The notes: generated from the sequence alone by a model not told the origin. Positions 8,062-16,657 are shown, numbered from the stretch's first letter. The stretch: DNA of 64,000 nucleotides from Paracoccus kondratievae (GCF_009301415.1 NZ_CP045073.1:1193501-1257500), one strand, 5' to 3'. Numbers and translations: made by a program.

Positions 8062-8893
8062 GGCTCAGGACTCGTTCTGGCTCATAGCCAGAACAAGACG
8101 ATCGCGGCGAGCACGATCGCAGAGAAGAAGGTTTCGGGGCACCGGTCGTATCGGGTGGCGACGCGCCGCCAGTCCTTGAGCCTGCCGAACATGGTCTCGA
8201 TGCGGTTGCACTGTTTGTAGCGCCGCTTGTCGTATTTTACCGCCTTCTTGCGGGACTTCCGGCCGGGAATGCAGACCTTTATCCCCTTGTCTTTCAAGGC
8301 ATCTCTGAACCAATCGGCGTCATAGAGCCTCTGTCGGCCAGTAGCCACCCCGCCTTCGGCAGGCTGCCCAGCAGCGCCACCGCGCCCGTGTAGTCGCTGA
8401 CTTGGCCCGCCGACATGAAGAACCCGATCGGCCGCCCCTTGGCATCGGCAACGGCGTGCAGTTTGGTATTCATCCCACCCTTGGTGCGCCCGATTTGGCG
8501 CCCGCGCCCCCTTTTTGACGCACAGGCTCGATGCCGTGCGGTGGGCCTTGAGACAGGTTGCGTCGATCATGATCGTCTTGTGTTCGGCGCGTTCGGTGGC
8601 CAGACCCACCATGATCCGGGCGAAGACCTCATTGTCGCTCCAACGCTTCCACCGGTTGTAGAGGGTCTTTGCCGGGCTGTATTCCTTTGGCGCGTCGCAC
8701 CATCGCAAGCATTGCGATTGATGGAGATTATGCCGCTGAGGACGCGACGGTCATCGACGCGTGGCTTGCCATGGCTCTTGGGAAAGAAAGGCCCCAGACG
8801 TTCCATCTGGGCGTCGGTCAGCCAGTAAAGGTTACAGGTCTCCTTGCAGAGCCTGAATCACGCCAAACGTCTGAAATCAATAGGTCCTGATTC
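8062..8893 (-). mobile_element. Second IS5/IS427-type element with a decayed transposase
   Basis: The left end starts GGCTCAGGACTC at 8062 and the right end, read on the minus strand from 8893, starts GAATCAGGACCTATTGATTTC. The length, 832 bases, is close to that of the element at 2527. The transposase is readable on the minus strand from about 8806 to 8082 (KSHGKPRVDDRRVLSGIISI, MIDATCLKAH, YDADWFRDALKDKG, NRIETMFGRLKDWRR). It needs several frame changes, including losses near INRNAC and around 8340-8520, so the element is inactive. Its right end abuts the TA that flanks the IS630 element. Confidence 0.8.
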
Positions 8894-8895
8894 TA

Positions 8896-10059
8896 ATCAC
8901 CTGAATCTAGAGTTCGGCACATAGATTTTTCTGTGTTTTCTGGGAGAAGCGTTTGACGGATGCGAGGATTTCGTCGGCAGATTTGACCCATCGATAGGGC
9001 TTGGGGTTTTCGTTGTGCGCGTCTATGAAGGCGGCGATATCGGCCTCCAGGTCTGCGGTGGAGCGGTGGACACCCCGTTGCAGTTGCTTGCGCGTCAGTT
9101 CCGCGAACCAGCGCTCCACCTGGTTGATCCAACTCGCCGAGGTGGGTGTGAAATGCACATGCCAATGCGGGCGCCGGGCGAGCCAGGCCTTGATTTTGGA
9201 TGTCTTGTGGGTGGCGTAGTTGTCCATCACCAGATACACATCCCGTCCTTGCGGCAAGGTTGCATCGATCCGCTTCAGGAAGTCTAGGAACTCGGTCGCC
9301 CGGTGCCGCTTGTAGCATTTGCCGATCACCGCCCCTGTGGCGATATCGAGTGCTGCAAGCAGCGAGGTCGTGCCGTGGCGGATATAGATAGCTATGGGTT
9401 CTCCGCTCGGCGACACCCGGCGCCATCGGCAACACCGGCTGTTCCCGATCCAGCGCCTGAATCTGGGATTTTTCGTCCACGCACAGCACGATGGCCCGGT
9501 TCGGCGGGGCCATGTAAAGGCCGACGATATCCTGCACCTTGTCGACGAACAGCGGATCGGTGGAAAGCTTGAAGGTCTCACTGCAATGTGGCTGCAGGCC
9601 GAAGGCGGCCCAGATCCGGCGGATCGTGGTGTGCGACAGGCCCGTCACCGCGGCCATCGAGCGGATCGACCAATGGGTGGCGTCCTTCGGCGTGGTGTTC
9701 AGCGTCCGTTCGATGACCTCGGCCACCTGGTCGTCCGATACTGTGCGGGGCCGGCCGGGACGATATTCGTCGGTCAATCCCTCGATCCGGTCCCTGACGA
9801 ACCGTCTGCGCCACTTGCCGACGGTATGCTCATGCACTCCGGGCCGCGCGCCGACCTCCTTGCTTTGCAGCCCTTCCGCGCAGAGCAGAACCATCCGGCA
9901 CCGGGCCGACAGCGACCGCGTGGCCTGGTGACGCCGGACATGCGCCTCGAGAAAGTCGCGTTCATCGGCACTCAGAACCACCTCGTCCGCTACTCGACCA
10001 ACCATATCATCCCTCCGAAATCGGAGGGGTCAATGATATGAACTACAGTTCCAGATGAC
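8896..10059 (-). mobile_element. IS630-family element inserted at a TA between two IS5 ends
   Basis: TA dinucleotides at 8894-8895 and 10060-10061 flank a 1164-base element. Its ends match imperfectly: ATCACCTGAATCTAGAGTTC on the left and GTCATCTGGAACTGTAGTTC on the right, read inward. TA target duplication is the hallmark of the IS630/Tc1 group. Removing the element leaves GATTC-TA-GAATC, two facing IS5-type ends, so the insertion used the TA at an IS5/IS5 junction. Confidence 0.85.
8907..10005 (-). pseudogene. IS630-family transposase, frameshifted by a 4-base duplication
   Basis: The N-terminal part (from 10005) has the helix-turn-helix region with LSARCRMVLLCAEG and the linker SDDQVAEVIERTL, plus the first catalytic Asp in [17 protein letters not shown]. 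After ERRTHSY the frame is lost. The downstream part ([26 protein letters not shown] with the second acidic residue, [16 protein letters not shown] with the Glu) continues in another frame. The break lies at about 9383-9394, where an extra CTAT produces CTATCTAT; deleting one copy restores THSYIRHG. About 350 residues would result, the family norm. A transposase made by frameshifting cannot be fully excluded. Confidence 0.8.
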
Positions 10060-10061
10060 TA

Positions 10062-10226
10062 GAATCAGGACCTATTAATTTGGCTTGAGATGTGATTCGA
10101 GGTCTTTGCTGAAAGAGGCCGTGATGAGGGATTTGGTTCTGCTGAGCGAGCGCCAGATGGTGCGAATATCGCCGTTCTTTCCGCTTTCGCATGGCATGCC
10201 GAGAGTGGATGATCGCCGGGTGGTGA
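10062..10226 (+). mobile_element. 5' fragment of a third IS5-type element
   Basis: Starting directly after the IS630 flanking TA, GAATCAGGACCTATTAATTT matches the end of the element at 8062-8893. It is followed by the transposase start (ATG 10124) encoding RDLVLLSERQMVRISPFFPL and the DDRRVVSGIV motif. The match stops at about 10226, inside the codons after SGIV. The element has been cut there and joined to an unrelated coding sequence. Confidence 0.75.
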
Positions 10227-10399
10227 GCGGCATCGTCGGTGGGTCGATCACATATTATGCGGGGCTGGACCGAATGGAGGAAATCAAGGAAATCCTGATT
10301 GATCGCTTCCACTCTGGCGACATGACGGACGCACAATTCCGCGAGGTCTTCGGTCAAGACCTCCGCCCGGAAGATGTGAAAAAATATTGGGAGATGTAG
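10124..10399 (+). CDS. Chimeric ORF: transposase start fused to an immunity-like C terminus
   Basis: The frame is open for 91 residues. The first 34 or so come from an IS5-type transposase (SHGMPRVDDRRVVSGIV). From GGSITYYAGLDRMEEIKEIL onward the sequence is a small acidic domain ending SGDMTDAQFREVFGQDLRPED. A similar segment (GKVTDDQLRDIFGD) occurs in the frame ending at 11012, so this is the 3' part of a duplicated gene family whose own start was replaced by IS sequence. Whether the chimera is expressed is unknown. It could borrow the IS promoter and start codon. Confidence 0.5.
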   Translation: MRDLVLLSERQMVRISPFFPLSHGMPRVDDRRVVSGIVGGSITYYAGLDRMEEIKEILIDRFHSGDMTDAQFREVFGQDLRPEDVKKYWEM

Positions 10400-10401
10400 C
10401 A

Positions 10402-10584
10402 ATGAGAATGACGACAGTTCAGGCGATGTGGGTATTCATGATCGCATGCGTAGTGCTCATGTTCCTTGCATCGCGCTTCTTTCACTTCTTCTCGGTATGG
10501 GGTCTGGTTTCTACCCTAATCATCTTCATCGGTCTTCGCTACATCATCAGGCGTCATGTTGTCATTGTGGGCAAGAAAGACTAA
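10402..10584 (+). CDS. Small two-helix membrane protein
   Basis: The 60-residue product starts at ATG 10402, two bases after the TAG of the chimeric ORF. Two hydrophobic segments (AMWVFMIACVVLMFLASRFF and VWGLVSTLIIFIGLRYII) are followed by a basic tail, so it should span the inner membrane twice. In the related unit downstream, ending at 11012, the soluble acidic part and the membrane part lie in a single frame. This suggests the two adjacent ORFs here correspond to one protein. A role as an immunity protein is plausible but not shown. Confidence 0.55.
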   Translation: MRMTTVQAMWVFMIACVVLMFLASRFFHFFSVWGLVSTLIIFIGLRYIIRRHVVIVGKKD

Positions 10585-10660
10585 ATGTGCGCGGTTCAAA
10601 ACCAACCGTATCGATGATTGGGGAAAAATCGAAATCTATCTCAAAAAACGGGGCTGATTA

Positions 10661-10692
10661 GGCTCAGGGTCCATTGATTTCAGGCGTTTGGC
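10661..10692 (+). repeat. Solo IS5-type terminal remnant
   Basis: GGCTCAGGGTCCATTGATTT followed by CAGGCGTTTGGC matches the transposase-proximal ends of the elements at 2527-3357 and 8062-8893 over about 30 bases. It is preceded by TA (10659-10660). No transposase sequence follows, so only the end survives after a deletion or recombination. Confidence 0.65.
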
Positions 10693-11012
10693 ATCCAACA
10701 TCCACACTGACTCTTCTTTTTTCTTATGGTAAGGTGACTGATGACCAACTCCGCGACATCTTTGGGGATCGCATTGATCTTGCCTTGATGAAAAAAATAC
10801 TGGGAGCTTTGAGGGTGCGCTTTCCGATATATGTATCACGCACGGATTTTATATTTTTGGGTGCCGTATGTGGTGGGATTGGATTTTCCGTTTCGGCTGT
10901 GATTTTCGGATATCTATCACTTCTGCATATAATCAGTGGGTTGGCCATATTATGGTTAATCATATATTTAGCGCCCAAACTGTTCAGAGTGGTTTCAGAT
11001 GATGACCGGTAA
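10674..11012 (+). CDS. Immunity-like protein with C-terminal membrane hairpin, 5' end replaced by IS sequence
   Basis: The open frame begins inside the IS remnant at TTG 10674; sequence that looks native starts at about 10722 (SYGKVTDDQLRDIFGDRIDL). This acidic part resembles the end of the ORF at 10124-10399. Two membrane segments follow (FIFLGAVCGGIGFSVSAVIF and LHIISGLAILWLIIYLA). The unit is therefore a fused version of the pair 10124-10399 and 10402-10584. Its stop overlaps the start of the PAAR gene by 14 bases, so translation was coupled to a secretion-spike gene, as expected for effector or immunity modules. It is probably decayed at the N terminus. Confidence 0.5.
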   Translation: MISGVWHPTSTLTLLFSYGKVTDDQLRDIFGDRIDLALMKKILGALRVRFPIYVSRTDFIFLGAVCGGIGFSVSAVIFGYLSLLHIISGLAILWLIIYLAPKLFRVVSDDDR

Positions 11013-11385
11013 ACCCTCCACGCGCCTTGGCGATATCGGTTCCGGCCATGGCTGCCATTTCCCGCCAACACCGGGCATCGAGGCTTCGCCGGATGTGAAC
11101 ATCGACGGGATTGCGGCTTTGCGTCAGGGCGATGCCTACGGCCCGCATGGCTGCCCGAGCTGTCCGGCCCCGGCGCATCCGCACGTCTTGTCGGGCGGTT
11201 CCGGCTCGGTGTTCATCAACGGCAGGCCTGCCGGTCGGGTGGGTGATGCGGTCACACACCAGCCACGTCCACGGCGATGAGCCGGGCGTGGGCAAGGGTA
11301 TCAAGTCCGGCACCGTCGGCGGCATCAGCGAGCCGATCACCCACGCCGCACAGGTCCGCGCCGAGGGCAGTCACGTTATCGCCAA
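10999..11385 (+). pseudogene. PAAR / DUF4150 chimera (T6SS spike-tip protein remnant)
   Basis: The first frame (10999-11280, 93 residues) has PAAR-domain features: RLGDIGSGHGCHFPPTPG, then CPSCPAPAHPH, then GSVFINGRPAGRVGDAVTH. PAAR proteins cap the VgrG spike of type VI secretion systems, with His/Cys residues holding a metal at the tip. At about 11262 the protein continues in frame 2 as SHVHGDEPGVGKGIKSGTVG and ends near RAEGSHVI. This is the conserved tail of DUF4150 PAAR-like proteins, so two different spike genes recombined at a short similar stretch. At about 11380 it runs into a parD fragment. Confidence 0.65.
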
Positions 11386-11508
11386 ATTTATCAGCGATCA
11401 GCCGCAGGCCGGCCGCATAGCTCGGCCTGCGAAGTGGTGCCCGCCGGTCTGCGTCTGCTGGAAGAACATGAGGCCAGGTCGAGGGCGTTGGAAGCGGCCC
11501 TGAAGGAC
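11386..11508 (+). pseudogene. parD-type antitoxin fragment
   Basis: FISDQPQAGR in one frame (about 11388-11417), then SSACEVVPAGLRLLEEHEAR and SRALEAALKD in another, match the C-terminal half of ParD antitoxins (typically SGRYxSASEVVRxGLRLLEE). A frame change near 11420 and the lack of the N-terminal ribbon-helix-helix strand show it is broken. No parE toxin follows; 11509-11713 has no gene I can support. Confidence 0.6.
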
Positions 11509-11713
11509 GTATTGGTCGTAGACTACGTCGACAGTGCCGTGCCCGTTCTCATCGGCAAGCATCGCCCGAAAAGACGGGCATCACCCGATCATCTTCATGC
11601 AATGCGGTCCGGTGCACCATCAGGTGAGTGCCAAATTACAGGCTGCCGAAAGCGGCATTCACTACCGGGCCCGTGAGCGTCATACAAGACTTCGATTGCC
11701 AGAGGCTCTCGCC

Positions 11714-12263
11714 ATGACCAGCCTAATCACCACCATCGACACGTTCGACTGTATGCAGCCGAAGAAGACGGTTTGGGCGATCTCTACGAGGGCTTACTGG
11801 AACGCACCACGTCTGAGCGAAAGTCTAAGGCGGGTCAGTATTTCACCCCGCGTCCGTTGATCGAAGCCATCATCCACTTGATGAAGCCCAAGGTTGGCGA
11901 GGTCATCCAAGACCCTGCGGCGGGCACCGGAGGCTTTCTGATTGCCGCCCACCGCGCCATCATGCGCGACACCGACGACCTAACGACCGTTCCCAAGGAC
12001 GTCACCTTTGCCCAGCGAAATGGAAAGTACCAGGGCGCGGAACTGATTACCGGCACGCATCGGCTGAATACGATGAATTTGCTGCTGCATGGCATTGACC
12101 AGCCGATCGACCCAATTGATGTGCTGACCTCTGACGCCAAGAAATTCGATCCGGCCGATCTGATCCTGACCAACCCGCCGTTCGACAAGTTCCCCGAAAG
12201 CGTGGCGCGCGATGATTTCGTTATCACCGCAGAGGCCAGAAACCATGCGATTTTCCGCTCGGA
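11714..12263 (+). pseudogene. hsdM: hsdM fragment (type I restriction-modification methyltransferase)
   Basis: MTSLITTIDTFDCMQP is read from ATG 11714. After a frame change near 11757, EEDGLGDLYEGLLERTTSER follows with AGQYFTPRPLIEAII. The SAM-binding motif DPAAGTGGF (about 11915-11941) and the catalytic NPPF (about 12172-12183) are both present, spaced as in type I N6-adenine methyltransferases. The N-terminal 150 or so residues and the whole C-terminal third are missing. The 3' side is cut by an IS5 fragment at about 12264. No hsdS or hsdR is nearby, so no restriction system remains. Confidence 0.8.
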
Positions 12264-12412
12264 ACACACAGGTCATCGACGCGGGGTTTGCCATGGGACT
12301 TGGGAAAGCTGGGCTTCAGATGCGCCATCTGCTCGTCGGTGTGCCAGGAACATCGCACCCGCCATCGCTTCATTTTCATGCGGAGAGGCTATGAATTATT
12401 TTAAAATCAATT
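12264..12412 (-). mobile_element. N-terminal fragment of an IS5-type transposase
   Basis: On the minus strand about 12345-12268 encodes WHTDEQMAHLKPSFPKSHGK followed by PRVDD, the start of an IS5/IS427 transposase. The element breaks after the DD motif, where hsdM sequence begins. The outer end lies somewhere in the AT-rich 12385-12425; I cannot place the terminal repeat exactly. Confidence 0.65.
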
Positions 12413-12676
12413 AGTTGTGTGGAATGATCCAATGGGACCGGAGGACAACTCTGTCCCACCATCACGCTGGACGAAGATGTATCCCGATCATTCATGAGAA
12501 TGTGAGATGCCCCCTATAGACCGGGGCGGCCTGTTGTGCTGTCCTTATCCGTGATAGGCTGACCGTATTCCAGTAGCCCGTAGCCGGGCGGCCTGACCTC
12601 TGGAAGCCGGGCCGGAGTGAAACTGATGGCAGCGACGGGCATCCCCCCGTACCACTTTCAGGCTGAGGAGCTACCC
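12413..12676. other. Leader region of the molybdenum hydroxylase operon
   Basis: No gene is supported here. The region marks the switch from the accessory scar to intact metabolic sequence. It contains short G+C-rich inverted repeats, for example GCCCG-TAGC-CGGGC at about 12580-12593 and further complementary pieces to 12640, so the transcript may be structured. I could not match it to a known riboswitch class. Confidence 0.3.
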
Positions 12677-13123
12677 ATGGATCTGACAATCAACGGCACC
12701 AAGCACCAAATTGATATCGAACCCGAAACCCCGCTGCTTTGGGTGCTGCGCGATGAACTGGGTATGACCGGAACCAAATACGGCTGCGGAGTTGCGCAAT
12801 GCGGAGCCTGCACTGTCTTGGTTGACGGAGTCGCCACCCGGTCCTGTGTGACCACGGTGGACAGCGTGGTGGGGGCGCAGATCACGACGATCGAAGCCAT
12901 CGAAGAGGACCCGATCGGCCAGAAGGTGGTGCAAGCCTGGGTCGCCCATCAGGTCCCGCAATGTGGTTATTGTCAGTCGGGACAGGTGATGGCTGCGACG
13001 GCGCTGCTTAAGGAAACACCCCAGCCCGGAGATGAGGACATTGCGTCGGCAATGGTCAACCTGTGCCGTTGTGGCACCTATAACGCCATAATCGCCGCTG
13101 TGCGTGATGCGGCTCAGGCGTAA
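12677..13123 (+). CDS. iorA: Isoquinoline 1-oxidoreductase-type molybdenum hydroxylase, [2Fe-2S] small subunit
   Basis: The 148-residue protein starts at ATG 12677 after a GAGGAG site; an upstream in-frame ATG at 12617 would add an unlikely leader. The N-terminal plant-type ferredoxin fold has CGVAQCGACTVLVDG plus a later Cys. The C-terminal helical domain has CGYCQSGQVM and CRCGTY. Together these hold two [2Fe-2S] clusters that pass electrons from the molybdopterin subunit. It lies 12 bases before the large subunit gene. In this two-subunit type there is no FAD subunit and electrons go to a cytochrome or other external acceptor. The hydroxylated substrate could be an N-heterocycle or an aldehyde. 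Confidence 0.9.
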   Translation: MDLTINGTKHQIDIEPETPLLWVLRDELGMTGTKYGCGVAQCGACTVLVDGVATRSCVTTVDSVVGAQITTIEAIEEDPIGQKVVQAWVAHQVPQCGYCQSGQVMAATALLKETPQPGDEDIASAMVNLCRCGTYNAIIAAVRDAAQA

Positions 13124-13135
13124 TGGGGCAGAAAA

Positions 13136-15364
13136 ATGAATGACATGTTCATCAAGTCCCGCGAGATCGGCAAACCGTTCAAACTGTCGCGTCGTGGTTT
13201 CATCGGCGCTTCATTAGGGGCGCTGGCACTGGGGGTGGTCGTGCCGGCGGGGCGTGCCCGTGCGCAGGCGGCGCAGGCTGTTGTGCCGGGTACACGCGTA
13301 TCCGCCTTTATCGAAATTCGTCCTGACAGCACCGTGCTGTTCCGCAGCGCCTTCATCGAAGGCGGGCAGGGGATCTTTACCGCCATGGCGCAGATCGTGG
13401 GCGAGGAACTGGACGTTGATCCGGCCAACTTTACCGTTGAGGGTGCGCCTCCGGGTCCTGACTATCTGCTGATCGGCGGTGCACGCTTTACCGGCGGCAG
13501 CATGTCGGTCCGTATGAGCTATGATGCCATGCGCAAGCTGGGTGCCTCGGCCCGCATGATGCTGATGCAGGCCGCGGCGACGCAGCTTGATGTGCCGGTT
13601 GCCGAACTGTCGACAGAGCCGGGGCGTGTGCTGCATGCAAAGTCCGGGCGCAGCATTCCATATGGTGAACTGGTGGACGCGGCTGCCGGGTTGCCGGTGC
13701 CCGAAGAGGTCGCTTTGCGTGACAGCGCCGACTTTCGCTGGATCGGAAAACCGGTCGGGCGGCTGGATGCGCATGACAAATCGACAGGCAAGGCGCAATA
13801 TTCCATCGACCTTAAGGTCGATGGGATGCTGTATGCCGCCGTGCAGCACAGCCCGCATCTGGGGGGCGAGCCGGACAGCTTACAAAACGAAGCCGAGGTA
13901 GCCGGTATGCCGGGCGTCCATTCGGTTCACCGGCTGCCCGGCGCGGTCGCGGTGGTTGCCAACAGCTGGTGGCGGGCCCGGATGGCGGTCGAGGCGTTGC
14001 AGGTGACCTGGACCGAGCCGGCACCCGATGTTTCCCGTGCCATGCCGGCCGATTTCTCGACCGAGGCACATCTGGCTGCGCTGAAGGCCGCGCCCGGCGA
14101 CGGCATCGCTTTTGAAGAGGAAGGGGACGTTTCCGCCGCACTTGCCGGTGCTGCGAAGGTGGTCGAGGCCAGCTATGACGCGCCCTATCTGGCGCATGGT
14201 CAGCTGGAACCGCCCTCGGCGCTGGTGCGCTGGAACGAAGATGGCACGCTGGAGCTTTGGGCCCCGAATCAGGCGCCCGAGATGTTCCAGGCTCATGCTG
14301 CAAAGGTGGCTGACATCGAGCCCGGGCAGGTCATTGTTCATTCGCCCCTGCTTGGCGGCTTTTTCGGACGCCATTTTCTTTATGAAACCGCCAACCCCTT
14401 TCCGCAGGCGATACTGCTGTCGAAAGCTGTTGGCCGGCCAATCAAGCTGATCTGGAGCCGCGAGGAAGAGTTCTTGCGTGACGCCCTTCGTCCCATGTCC
14501 GCTGTCCGCTTTCGTGCCGGGCTGGATGCTGACGGGCTTCCTGTTGCGCTACATGCGGTGTCCGCGGGCGAGGGACCGGCTGGCCGCTGGTTCGGGCGTG
14601 ATCCGGACAAGGTCGACAGTACCGCTGTCGAGGGGATTGCCGGCAAGGTCTATGCGATCAAGAACCGTCGCGTCGGGCATATCCATGTAGATGATCCGGC
14701 GATCATCGGCTTCTGGCGCTCGGTCGGGCATTCCATGAATGATTTCTTTTATGAAACCTTCTTCGACGAAATGGCCGATGTCGGGGGGCATGATCCCTAT
14801 GAGTTGCGCCACCGTCTGCTGGCCGACAGTCCGCGTCACAGAAACCTGCTTGAAGCGGTTGCCGAACTGGCAGGCGGCTGGAAGCGCGGACCCTTTGAGG
14901 CCGAGGATGGCAGCCGCCGCGCCCGGGGTGTCGCCATGGCCTCGCCTTTCGGCAGTGAGGTGGCGACTATCGCCGAAGTGTCGATCCAGCAGGGCCAGAT
15001 CGTTGTGCATGACATCTGGGTGGCCATTGATCCGGGCAGCATCGTCAACCCGGCAATCATCGAAGCTCAGGTGAATTCGGCGGTTGCGCTGGGGCTGTCC
15101 TCTGCCTTGCTGGAAGAGGTGGTCTATGTTGACGGTGTTCCACAGGCGCGCAATTACGACGGCTATCCGATCCTGACGCCGGATCAGATGCCGCGCGTCC
15201 ATGTCCGCATCGTGGAAAGCGGCGCCCCCATGGGCGGTATCGGCGAACCCGGGGTGCCGGGCGTGCCGCCAGCTGTGGCGAACGCGGTGTCGACCCTGAC
15301 CGGGCGTCGTGTGCGCAGCCTGCCACTGTCGAAGTTCAGTCTGGAGGAGGGCGGCGCAACCTGA
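13136..15364 (+). CDS. iorB: Isoquinoline 1-oxidoreductase-type molybdopterin-binding large subunit
   Basis: The product has 742 residues. A twin-arginine signal (SRRGFIGASLGALALGVVVP, about 19-38) predicts export of the folded heterodimer by Tat, so hydroxylation takes place in the periplasm. Molybdopterin-binding repeats follow, including QVIVHSPLLGGFFGRHFLYE at about 400 and GGIGEPGVPGVPPAVANAV near 700, where the Glu is the conserved active-site base of the xanthine-oxidase superfamily. Length and architecture match IorB and periplasmic aldehyde oxidoreductases. The small subunit lies upstream and xdhC downstream. An alternative ATG nine bases later would not alter the signal peptide. Confidence 0.9.
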   Translation: MNDMFIKSREIGKPFKLSRRGFIGASLGALALGVVVPAGRARAQAAQAVVPGTRVSAFIEIRPDSTVLFRSAFIEGGQGIFTAMAQIVGEELDVDPANFTVEGAPPGPDYLLIGGARFTGGSMSVRMSYDAMRKLGASARMMLMQAAATQLDVPVAELSTEPGRVLHAKSGRSIPYGELVDAAAGLPVPEEVALRDSADFRWIGKPVGRLDAHDKSTGKAQYSIDLKVDGMLYAAVQHSPHLGGEPDSLQNEAEVAGMPGVHSVHRLPGAVAVVANSWWRARMAVEALQVTWTEPAPDVSRAMPADFSTEAHLAALKAAPGDGIAFEEEGDVSAALAGAAKVVEASYDAPYLAHGQLEPPSALVRWNEDGTLELWAPNQAPEMFQAHAAKVADIEPGQVIVHSPLLGGFFGRHFLYETANPFPQAILLSKAVGRPIKLIWSREEEFLRDALRPMSAVRFRAGLDADGLPVALHAVSAGEGPAGRWFGRDPDKVDSTAVEGIAGKVYAIKNRRVGHIHVDDPAIIGFWRSVGHSMNDFFYETFFDEMADVGGHDPYELRHRLLADSPRHRNLLEAVAELAGGWKRGPFEAEDGSRRARGVAMASPFGSEVATIAEVSIQQGQIVVHDIWVAIDPGSIVNPAIIEAQVNSAVALGLSSALLEEVVYVDGVPQARNYDGYPILTPDQMPRVHVRIVESGAPMGGIGEPGVPGVPPAVANAVSTLTGRRVRSLPLSKFSLEEGGAT

Positions 15365-15447
15365 AGCTGGCTGTGGCGTAACGGCAGGGCATCGGTACCT
15401 GCCGTTAGTCGCCCGATCAGGCAACCGAGTTTCGCGCGGGGCATGAG

Positions 15448-16377
15448 TTGAACGGGACGGAGATTCTTAGCGTATTGCCAACACCTGTCCGGGTGCTTGA
15501 AAGCGATGATCCGGCAGAGCTGTTGCGTTTCGCAGTGACCAGCTTTGCCCGGGGTCCGGTTGCGGTTGCGACCCTGACCGGCATTCGCGGCAGTGCGGCG
15601 CGAAGGCTGGGGTCGCATGTCGTCATCGCGGCGGATGGTGGCTATGCGGGGTTTGTCTCGGGCGGCTGTGTCGAGGCCGCAGTCGCGGCCGAGGCTTTGC
15701 TTGCCATGGCAGAGGGGCATGACCGGACAGCCGTCTTTGGCGAGGGGTCTCCGTTTTTCGACATTGTCCTGCCCTGCGGCGGTGGAATTACCATCGCCAT
15801 CCATGTGCTGCGCGATGTCGGTGCCATCGAGCATACCCTTCATAACCTCGCTGCGCGTCGGCCTGCGGCATTGTGCTATGATCCGCAACAGCAGGCGTTG
15901 CGCTGTGCGCCGGTGCCAGAACGGCCGGGATGGGACAACGGCGGCTTTCTTTCGGTCTATCATCCGGTGACGAGGATGGTGATCTCGGGTCGCTCGATCG
16001 AGGCGCAGAAGCTGGCGCAGCTTGCCGCCTGCGCGGGGTATGACACTCTGGCGCTGGGTCCCTCACTTGTGGCGGATGACATCGGGGAACTGGCCGATGC
16101 CTATACGGCCTTTGCCGTTCTGTACCATGATCTGGACGCCGAACTGCCCGTGCTGCACAGGGCATTGCAGTCACCCGCCTTTTACATCGGGGCGCTGGGC
16201 AGCATGAGGACCCATCGCGCGCGCGTCGAACGTTTACGGGGTATGGGGATCCCTGAGACCGATATTGCCCGGGTCAAGGCCCCCATCGGCATGTTCGGCC
16301 CGACAAGGGACGCGTCCTCGCTTGCAATTTCGGTGCTGGCTGACGTTGCGGCTGCACGGTTGGCAGCCTTTGCCTGA
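15448..16377 (+). CDS. xdhC: XdhC-family molybdenum cofactor insertion protein
   Basis: The product has 309 residues and probably starts at TTG 15448; the nearby ATG at 15443 is out of frame and runs into TGA. The N-terminal XdhC/CoxI domain carries VATLTGIRGSAARRLGSHVV and SGGCVEAAVAAEAL. The C-terminal Rossmann-like part ends with FYIGALGSMRTHRARVERL and PIGMFGPTRDASSLAISVLA, a typical family ending. XdhC binds the molybdenum cofactor, promotes its sulfuration and hands it to the apo-hydroxylase. Its place directly after iorAB fits service to that enzyme. A paralogue occurs at 52111-53079. Confidence 0.9.
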   Translation: MNGTEILSVLPTPVRVLESDDPAELLRFAVTSFARGPVAVATLTGIRGSAARRLGSHVVIAADGGYAGFVSGGCVEAAVAAEALLAMAEGHDRTAVFGEGSPFFDIVLPCGGGITIAIHVLRDVGAIEHTLHNLAARRPAALCYDPQQQALRCAPVPERPGWDNGGFLSVYHPVTRMVISGRSIEAQKLAQLAACAGYDTLALGPSLVADDIGELADAYTAFAVLYHDLDAELPVLHRALQSPAFYIGALGSMRTHRARVERLRGMGIPETDIARVKAPIGMFGPTRDASSLAISVLADVAAARLAAFA

Positions 16378-16606
16378 GGCTGGTGGGTGGTATTTCCGGG
16401 TCGTCCGGGAGCTTCGGCCTGCTGCGATACTATCGGCACCCGCGCTGACAGAACCCCACAGCTTGGACTCTCACTCATTGATTCCCTTGGGGGCGAATAT
16501 GATCGAGCCCGCCTTCTGCAAGAATGCCTGTCTTGGTGTTCCGGGCGGGTCGGTCCTTCGATGCGAAAGGCAGGTCGCGCGTCTGCTACTTTGTGACAAA
16601 TGGAAA

Positions 16607-16634
16607 CGGCCATGCCCAAAGGCATGGCCGCTTT
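16607..16634 (-). terminator. Rho-independent terminator after the small secreted protein gene
   Basis: CGGCCATGCC at 16607-16616 and GGCATGGCCG at 16621-16630 pair perfectly around CAAA. Read on the minus strand the hairpin is preceded by AAAG and followed by TTTCC. It lies 24 bases beyond the stop of the minus-strand gene at 16658. It can also act on plus-strand transcripts from xdhC because CTTT follows on that side. Confidence 0.6.
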
Positions 16635-16657
16635 GCGTACAAACGGAACAGGTGTCG

